Shown: one piece after another, positions 59,630 to 64,000 of the stretch
Position numbering within the stretch: the first letter of the stretch is position 1
How the letters are laid out: every line of letters starts with the position of its first letter
Assembly (NCBI GenBank): GCA_015698285.1
Contig: CP048685.1
Span: forward strand, 3,348,001 to 3,412,000
DNA: 64,000 nt
Reading direction: 5' to 3'
Origin: Candidatus Nitronauta litoralis
GTDB lineage: Bacteria > Nitrospinota > Nitrospinia > Nitrospinales > Nitrospinaceae
The notes under the pieces: model-generated
Told to the model about the DNA's origin: nothing
Seen by the model: the letters and a program-made list of their open reading frames with translations, nothing else
Databases searched by the model: none
Position numbers and translations under genes: made by a program

Positions 59630-61906
59630 TTAACCTGAAAGTTGTTCTACTTTATTTCGTTTAACTACCCCGACACCCTGGCTGCCGCGCTTGTATACCG
59701 GGACTCCCGACATTTTTATTTCACTTTCCTTCCCATTTGAAAGGAGCAGTTTCACTTTATCCTTTTTAGTAACGCTCGCACCGCCAACCAAATAGCTGTC
59801 TCCAACATTGATCAGCTTCACTCCCTTACCGGTGCCTGATAACTGGGCTATTGGACCCGGTTCAATCAACATGCCTTTCCCGGCATGGGTTATCAGGAAC
59901 AGGTGGGACTTTGTGATTGGAACGACAGCTGCCAAACGATCATCACCTTTCAGAGTCATGACCCGTTTACCTGCCCGAGTGGTTTCTGCAAGACTGCCCA
60001 TTGGAAACCGAAAACCAAATCCTCCAGTTCCAGCTAACAACAATTCCGTTTCCGGTTCGACCTGTTCCTCAAAAAAAAGACTTTGCTGTTTACCCTGACT
60101 GGTCTTTTCTTTTTTCTCATCATCGTTTTGTATTAAGGGGAAAACACGGACAACCCGCTCTCCATCACCAAATTTAAACAGACTCTGAACCGGCTCTCCA
60201 AATCCTGAACGCGTATAGGGCAGGCTGAAAATTTTCTGAACATAGACCATGCCGCGGGATGTGAATATAGCCACAAGATCTTTTGTATTTGCCTGAACTA
60301 TTGCAAGTGAAGAGTCATTCTCTTTAAATCGCAATGTCGACGGATCATTTAAGGTTTTTAGTTTGCGTAACCAGCCGTTACGGCTTAAGACCAGAACAAC
60401 GTCTTCGTGTTCAATAAAATCTTCGGCATTAAACTCAACGGTTTCGAGGTTAGCCTTCAATTTGGTTCTTCGCTTGTCTCCAAACTCTTTCTTAATCTCA
60501 TCCAATTCATTAGTGACTTCCTGCCATATTTTCTTCTCCGAATTTAAAATGCTTTTGAGACGCTTTTGCTCCTTCAGCTTTTCTTTTTGCTCCTGAAGAA
60601 TTTTCTCAATCTCAAGAGACACCAGACGGAATAAGGGTATATCAAGGATCGCTCCGCTTTGTTCTTCGTCAAGTTTAAATGTCTTTTGAAGTTTTTGGCC
60701 TGCCTCTTTTTTTGACTTGGAGGAACGTATGAGTTTAAGTGCCTTGTCCAGGTTGTTAAAAATAATGGCAAAGGCAGCCAGTAGATGAAGCCGTTTTTCA
60801 ATCAGAGCCAGGTCGAAAGTCAACCTGCGTGTGACCACATCCTTGCGAAAATCCAGAAAATGAATACAGATTTCTTTTAGCGGCATGCGGGTTGGTTCGC
60901 CGCTGGGTTTGAGGCAATTAAAATTAATCTGAAAATTGCACTCAAGGTCCGTGTGCTTGAACAAATAGGCCATTACCTTTTCAGAATCGACTGAACCTTT
61001 AAGCTCAAGCACAACCCGGATGCGATGGTCACTTTCATCACGTACATCAATGAGGCCTGGTACCTTCTTCGCAATAATGATCTCCGCAATCTTTTCAATC
61101 AACCTGGCTTTGTTTACACCGTAGGGGATAGCCGTCACAATGATCTGAGTCTTCCCACGGGGTAATTGTTCTGTTTCCCACTCGCCCCTCATTTTGAGCG
61201 CTCCCTGACCCTCCTCGTAAGCCTTGCGGATCTCCGTTTTAGAACTCAGCAAAATCCCGCCAGTCGGGAAATCGGGTCCTTTAATGTGTTTCATGATTTG
61301 AGGGGTAGATAACTCCCGGTCTTTGACAAGAGCCTTGAGTGCTTCCAGAGTTTCAGAAAGGTTATGACTTGGAAAGGAGCAGGCCATCCCTACTGCTATA
61401 CCTGATGATCCATTGATCAGAAGATTGGGAACTCGAGAGGGTAGGACTACAGGCTCCTTCAGGGTATTGTCGTAGTTCGCCCTGAATTCAACTGTCTCCT
61501 TTTTAATATCACTAAGGAGGTACGAGGTGATCGGAGTCAGCCTTCCCTCTGTGTATCTGTATGCAGCTGGAGCATCCCCGTCGAGTGATCCGAAATTGCC
61601 TTTCCCGTCTACCAATGGATATCGCATTGAAAAATCCTGAGCCATGCGTACCATGGACTCATATGTGGAAGCGTCACCGTGAGGGTGGTACTTACCGAGG
61701 ACTTCACCGATAATTTTGGCGGACTTTACCGGTTTGGCGTCCCCCGAAACCCCCATAGCATGGATTGCATATAATATCCGCCTGTGGATAGGTTTCAGGC
61801 CATCCCGTACATCAGGGAGCGACCGAGAGACAATGGTCGAGAGGGCATAGGTCAGAAAGCGTGTTTCCAGCTCGGAAGCAATATCAGATGGTTTTTCTTT
61901 GGCCAT
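59630..61906 (-). CDS. parC: DNA topoisomerase IV subunit A
   Basis: 758 residues. Cleaves DNA through the tyrosine Y118 in AAYRYTEGRL. The DNA-gate helix reads GKYHPHGDASTYESMV, with Ala at the position that is Ser in E. coli ParC/GyrA and Glu four residues on. The tower and coiled-coil parts follow, and the C-terminal beta-pinwheel (about 500-758) contains no canonical GyrA box, only RGSQGV near the end, which supports ParC over GyrA. First gene of the parC-parE pair. Its ATG faces mrp across a 453-base divergent gap. Confidence 0.9.
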   Translation of the reverse strand: MAKEKPSDIASELETRFLTYALSTIVSRSLPDVRDGLKPIHRRILYAIHAMGVSGDAKPVKSAKIIGEVLGKYHPHGDASTYESMVRMAQDFSMRYPLVDGKGNFGSLDGDAPAAYRYTEGRLTPITSYLLSDIKKETVEFRANYDNTLKEPVVLPSRVPNLLINGSSGIAVGMACSFPSHNLSETLEALKALVKDRELSTPQIMKHIKGPDFPTGGILLSSKTEIRKAYEEGQGALKMRGEWETEQLPRGKTQIIVTAIPYGVNKARLIEKIAEIIIAKKVPGLIDVRDESDHRIRVVLELKGSVDSEKVMAYLFKHTDLECNFQINFNCLKPSGEPTRMPLKEICIHFLDFRKDVVTRRLTFDLALIEKRLHLLAAFAIIFNNLDKALKLIRSSKSKKEAGQKLQKTFKLDEEQSGAILDIPLFRLVSLEIEKILQEQKEKLKEQKRLKSILNSEKKIWQEVTNELDEIKKEFGDKRRTKLKANLETVEFNAEDFIEHEDVVLVLSRNGWLRKLKTLNDPSTLRFKENDSSLAIVQANTKDLVAIFTSRGMVYVQKIFSLPYTRSGFGEPVQSLFKFGDGERVVRVFPLIQNDDEKKEKTSQGKQQSLFFEEQVEPETELLLAGTGGFGFRFPMGSLAETTRAGKRVMTLKGDDRLAAVVPITKSHLFLITHAGKGMLIEPGPIAQLSGTGKGVKLINVGDSYLVGGASVTKKDKVKLLLSNGKESEIKMSGVPVYKRGSQGVGVVKRNKVEQLSG

Positions 61907-62359
61907 TTCAGGATTATCGAAGATAAGGGTTTTGAGTGATTAATTCAGTCTGAGGGAGTTAAAAAGCGTTTTACCGGGCTTCGGCTTGAAAAGAAGGATA
62001 CTAGCAAGAATAAAGGAAGATGAGCCTGGGTTGAAACCGGGCGAAAGGGCTTGATACTCTTAACTGTTTGATTTATCACATGGCTTGAGTATTGTAAAGG
62101 TGAAACCCTAAAAAACACCTGATTCCGGATTCCAGCCAGTTTTGAAAGGGGTAGGGGGGCCCGTTAGTCAATTAAGATAAAACTTTAGGCTTACGAACGC
62201 ATCCTAAGAAAAGGGATTATTTATCAAAAGGTCCTCTCAATTGGTTATAAGACGGGCTTGCTTTTGATTTTTAACATCTTATCTTTGATAAGCAGCTTTC
62301 AATATTTTGACGGCCTCTGCCGGTTATACAGAGCCCGGATTCACCCATAGGAGATTTTC
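61907..62359. other. 453-base divergent region between parC and mrp
   Basis: No gene is supported here. A perfect inverted repeat CTTATC-TTT-GATAAG lies at 62278-62292, about 68 bases before the mrp ATG; it could be an operator or chance. Promoters for parC (left) and mrp (right) should be inside. No tRNA-like or riboswitch-like fold is apparent. Confidence 0.5.
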
Positions 62360-63457
62360 ATGTCTGAACAGGAAATTCAAACTGGAGTCATGACGGCCCT
62401 GAAAACCGTTATGGACCCTGATTTGCATAAGAACATAGTCGACCTTGGTTTTGTGAAAAACATGAAAATAGAGGGTGGCAGCGTTTCTTTCGACGTTGAG
62501 TTGACAACGCCTGCTTGCCCCGTCAAGGAACAATTAAAAACGGAATGTCAGGAAAAAGTAGGAGCCGTTGAGGGAGTCAGTGAAGTTTCCGTCAACATGA
62601 CTGCTGCTGTAAGGTCTACCGATCACTCACAACCCATCCTCACTACAGTAAAAAACATCATTGCAGTTGCCAGTGGTAAAGGCGGTGTTGGTAAATCCAC
62701 AGTGACCGTTAACCTGGCCTGTGCCCTTGCCCTGACAGGGGCAAAGGTGGGAATCATGGATGGGGATATATACGGACCTAGTATTCCAAAAATGCTGGGC
62801 ATCCCAATCTCACCACCAAAAGGCGGAGAGAACAATAAAATTTTTCCCCACGAAAAATACGGCATGAAAGTAATATCTGCCGGTTTTTTGACTGAAGAAG
62901 GTCAGCCTTTAATGCTCCGTGGTCCCATGCTTGGAGGAATCATTCAGCAATTTCTGCAAAATGTGGAATGGGGTGAACTCGATTATCTGGTGATTGACCT
63001 GCCTCCTGGAACGGGGGATGTTCAGTTGACTCTCACGCAGAAGGCGCCTCTTTCCGGTGGGGTAATCGTCACCACGCCGCAGGAGATCAGCCTGATTGAT
63101 GCCGAAAAAGGTGTCAAAATGTTCCAGCAGGTTAAAGTACCGGTGTTAGGTGTGGTAGAAAATATGAGCTGGTTTCAAACTGAAGAGAGCGACAAGAAAT
63201 ATTTCATCTTCGGGCAGGGTGGGGGACAAAAGCTGGCCAATCAATTCGAAACCACCATGCTGGGACAAATCCCGATCATCCCGAAAATTGTGGAAGCCGG
63301 TGATACAGGACAACCGATCACGATCACTGATCCGGATTCTCCAGCAGGGCTCGCTTACAGGAATCTCGCTGAGCAAGTCGCCGCGCAAATCAGTATCAAT
63401 CAATTTAATAAAGAAGATAAAATCGATTCAGGCTTTGAACTCGCCTGGGAAGGGTAA
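62360..63457 (+). CDS. mrp: Mrp/NBP35-type Fe-S carrier ATPase, HCF101-like, lacking CxxC
   Basis: 365 residues. N-terminal DUF59/MIP18 domain about 1-80 with the conserved Cys in TTPACPVKEQ (C53). The P-loop ATPase has deviant Walker A SGKGGVGKST (105-114), then VGIMDGDIYGPSIPKMLG and YLVIDLPPGTGDVQLTL. In most Mrp proteins a CxxC near the C-terminus (ENMSxFxCPxC) holds the bridging Fe-S cluster. Here the loop reads ENMSWFQTEESDKKYF (about 267-282) without cysteine, as in chloroplast HCF101 (ENMCHFDADGKRYY, recalled). Delivers Fe-S clusters to target proteins. AGGAG precedes the ATG. Followed 9 bases later by DUF971, the third HCF101 domain. Confidence 0.92.
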   Translation: MSEQEIQTGVMTALKTVMDPDLHKNIVDLGFVKNMKIEGGSVSFDVELTTPACPVKEQLKTECQEKVGAVEGVSEVSVNMTAAVRSTDHSQPILTTVKNIIAVASGKGGVGKSTVTVNLACALALTGAKVGIMDGDIYGPSIPKMLGIPISPPKGGENNKIFPHEKYGMKVISAGFLTEEGQPLMLRGPMLGGIIQQFLQNVEWGELDYLVIDLPPGTGDVQLTLTQKAPLSGGVIVTTPQEISLIDAEKGVKMFQQVKVPVLGVVENMSWFQTEESDKKYFIFGQGGGQKLANQFETTMLGQIPIIPKIVEAGDTGQPITITDPDSPAGLAYRNLAEQVAAQISINQFNKEDKIDSGFELAWEG

Positions 63458-63466
63458 GGAGTACTA

Positions 63467-63844
63467 ATGAGTGAAAAGAACCCTTCACCTGTAGAGCAGC
63501 GCTACCAGGAAAAAAAGGAGTTGAGGCAGAGCCAGGAAGACACGCCGGTTCCACGTGACATAAAACAGATCGATCCTGTCACGTTGGGCATTACCTGGAC
63601 TGACGATAAACAGTCTACCTATTCTGTACGAATGCTACGCGAAAGCTGTCCGTGCGCACACTGCATCGACGAGTGGTCTGGTGAGAAAAAAATTAAACCG
63701 GGAGATATTCCCGAAACCATTCGTCCACTGAAGATAAAGGCGGTCGGTCTCTACGCTCTTCAGTTCGACTGGAATGACGGCCATAGCACAGGACTTTATC
63801 CCTACGCCTTGCTTCGACAACTTGAAGGCAAGCAGCCCCTTTAG
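63467..63844 (+). CDS. DUF971 (GBBH-like) protein, probable Mrp partner
   Basis: 125 residues. After a charged leader of about 32 residues the DUF971 fold begins: ITWTDDKQSTYSVRMLRESCPCAHCIDEWSG (cut here: ITWTDDKQS, RESCPCAHC), with zinc- or cluster-capable cysteines C61, C63 and C66. It continues with PLKIKAVGLYALQFDWNDGHSTGLYPYALLR, shown in pieces as VGLYALQFDW and DGHSTGLYPY. In plants the same domain is fused to the C-terminus of HCF101. AAGGAG precedes the ATG. Co-transcribed with mrp and ended by the strong terminator at 63871. Role in Fe-S transfer is inferred from context. Confidence 0.9.
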   Translation: MSEKNPSPVEQRYQEKKELRQSQEDTPVPRDIKQIDPVTLGITWTDDKQSTYSVRMLRESCPCAHCIDEWSGEKKIKPGDIPETIRPLKIKAVGLYALQFDWNDGHSTGLYPYALLRQLEGKQPL

Positions 63845-63870
63845 CTCACTCCAGTCACGGTAAAAAAAAG

Positions 63871-63909
63871 AAACCCCCGAAGGAAATACCTTCGGGGGTT
63901 TTATTTTTA
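63871..63909. terminator. Strong bidirectional terminator
   Basis: AAACCCCCGAAGG (63871-63883) pairs with CCTTCGGGGGTTT (63889-63901) over AAATA, a perfect 13-base stem. TTATTTTT follows on the plus strand, and on the minus strand a T-rich run (complement of 63862-63870). It ends mrp-DUF971 and the minus-strand gene entering from the right. Confidence 0.92.
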
Positions 63910-63919
63910 AACTAAACAA

Positions 63920-64000
63920 CTAATTAAGACTGTCGCGCTTTTTCTTCATTTCTGCGAGAAGGGCACGGGCGGCATCCTGGATTAGAGGTATAGCGTCTCC
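63920..64000 (-). CDS. 3' end of a minus-strand gene, product unknown
   Basis: The last 26 codons of a frame that enters from the right edge: it reads IPLIQDAARALLAEMKKKRD and ends SLN with TAG at 63920-63922. The charged helical tail is uninformative. The shared terminator 11 bases downstream supports a real gene end. The product cannot be named from this fragment. Confidence 0.55.
   Translation of the reverse strand, partial: GDAIPLIQDAARALLAEMKKKRDSLN

Noticed and set aside
57735-61906. gyrB/gyrA instead of parE/parC
   Set aside because: The B subunit is of ParE length, and the A subunit lacks the canonical GyrA box in its C-terminal pinwheel; a rare gyrase variant cannot be fully excluded.
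1-64000. tRNA, rRNA or CRISPR arrays
   Set aside because: I looked for TPsiC-like GTTCGA motifs in intergenic DNA and for regularly spaced repeats; hits to GTTCGA were all inside protein genes and no spaced repeats were found.

Overview
The window is chromosomal DNA of a Gram-negative bacterium. The evidence is a TonB-dependent outer-membrane receptor with FecI/FecR signalling, a lipoprotein, a TolC-like protein and a SPOR protein. Gene density is high and coding sequence is mostly about 40-47 % GC in the lines I counted by hand. The mix of a bat operon, NHL, leucine-rich and pentapeptide repeat proteins, a class I adenylate cyclase-like gene and complete trp genes would suit a deep-branching marine lineage such as Nitrospinota. 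That assignment is inference from gene content only. I see no rRNA, tRNA, CRISPR array, insertion sequence or phage genes.

Layout. 1-6.7 kb: a truncated Ca2+/Na+ exchanger, a His/Lys-rich exported peptide behind a large stem-loop, a SPOR protein, pyrD, alr, a DUF1566 protein, an acidic small protein and an FGE-like lipoprotein. 6.7-12.3 kb (minus strand): motB with a very long coiled-coil extension, a class I adenylate cyclase-like gene, motA and a pentapeptide protein, in that transcription order. 12.4-15.9 kb (plus): an AmpG-family permease, a YqiA-type hydrolase, an OmpR-type response regulator and an XRE regulator. 15.9-25.7 kb (minus): a complete moxR-DUF58-TPR-batD'-batA-batB-BI1-batC-batD-batE operon with several ATGA/TGATG stop-start overlaps. 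26.1-28.8 kb (plus): a leucine-rich repeat protein and two tandem paralogous seven-repeat propeller proteins. 29.1-35.0 kb (minus): fecI-fecR-TonB receptor-PepSY iron cluster with a candidate Fur box and raised GC. 35.8-43.0 kb (plus): trpEGDCFBA followed by a family 2 glycosyltransferase. 43.1-49.6 kb (plus): exported leucine-rich and NHL repeat proteins, proA, a site-2 protease and a TolC-like protein. 49.9-54.6 kb (plus): dprA-topA-trmFO. 54.6-61.9 kb (minus): a GAF-GAF-PilB/GspE ATPase, then parE and parC. 62.4-63.8 kb (plus): an Mrp-type Fe-S carrier and a DUF971 protein, closed by a strong terminator; the 3' end of a minus-strand gene follows.

How the genes fit together. Most of the window is housekeeping: pyrimidine, D-alanine, tryptophan and proline synthesis, and DNA topology. 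Three arrangements stand out. First, a class I adenylate cyclase homologue lies between the two stator genes, and a GAF-GAF type IV pilus-type ATPase lies in the same window; GAF domains can bind cyclic nucleotides, so a link between cAMP and surface motors is conceivable. Second, the Mrp protein lacks the usual C-terminal CxxC and is followed by DUF971, which looks like a two-gene version of the chloroplast protein HCF101. Third, two tandem seven-repeat propeller genes without signal peptides sit next to a cytoplasmic leucine-rich repeat gene and have no obvious function.
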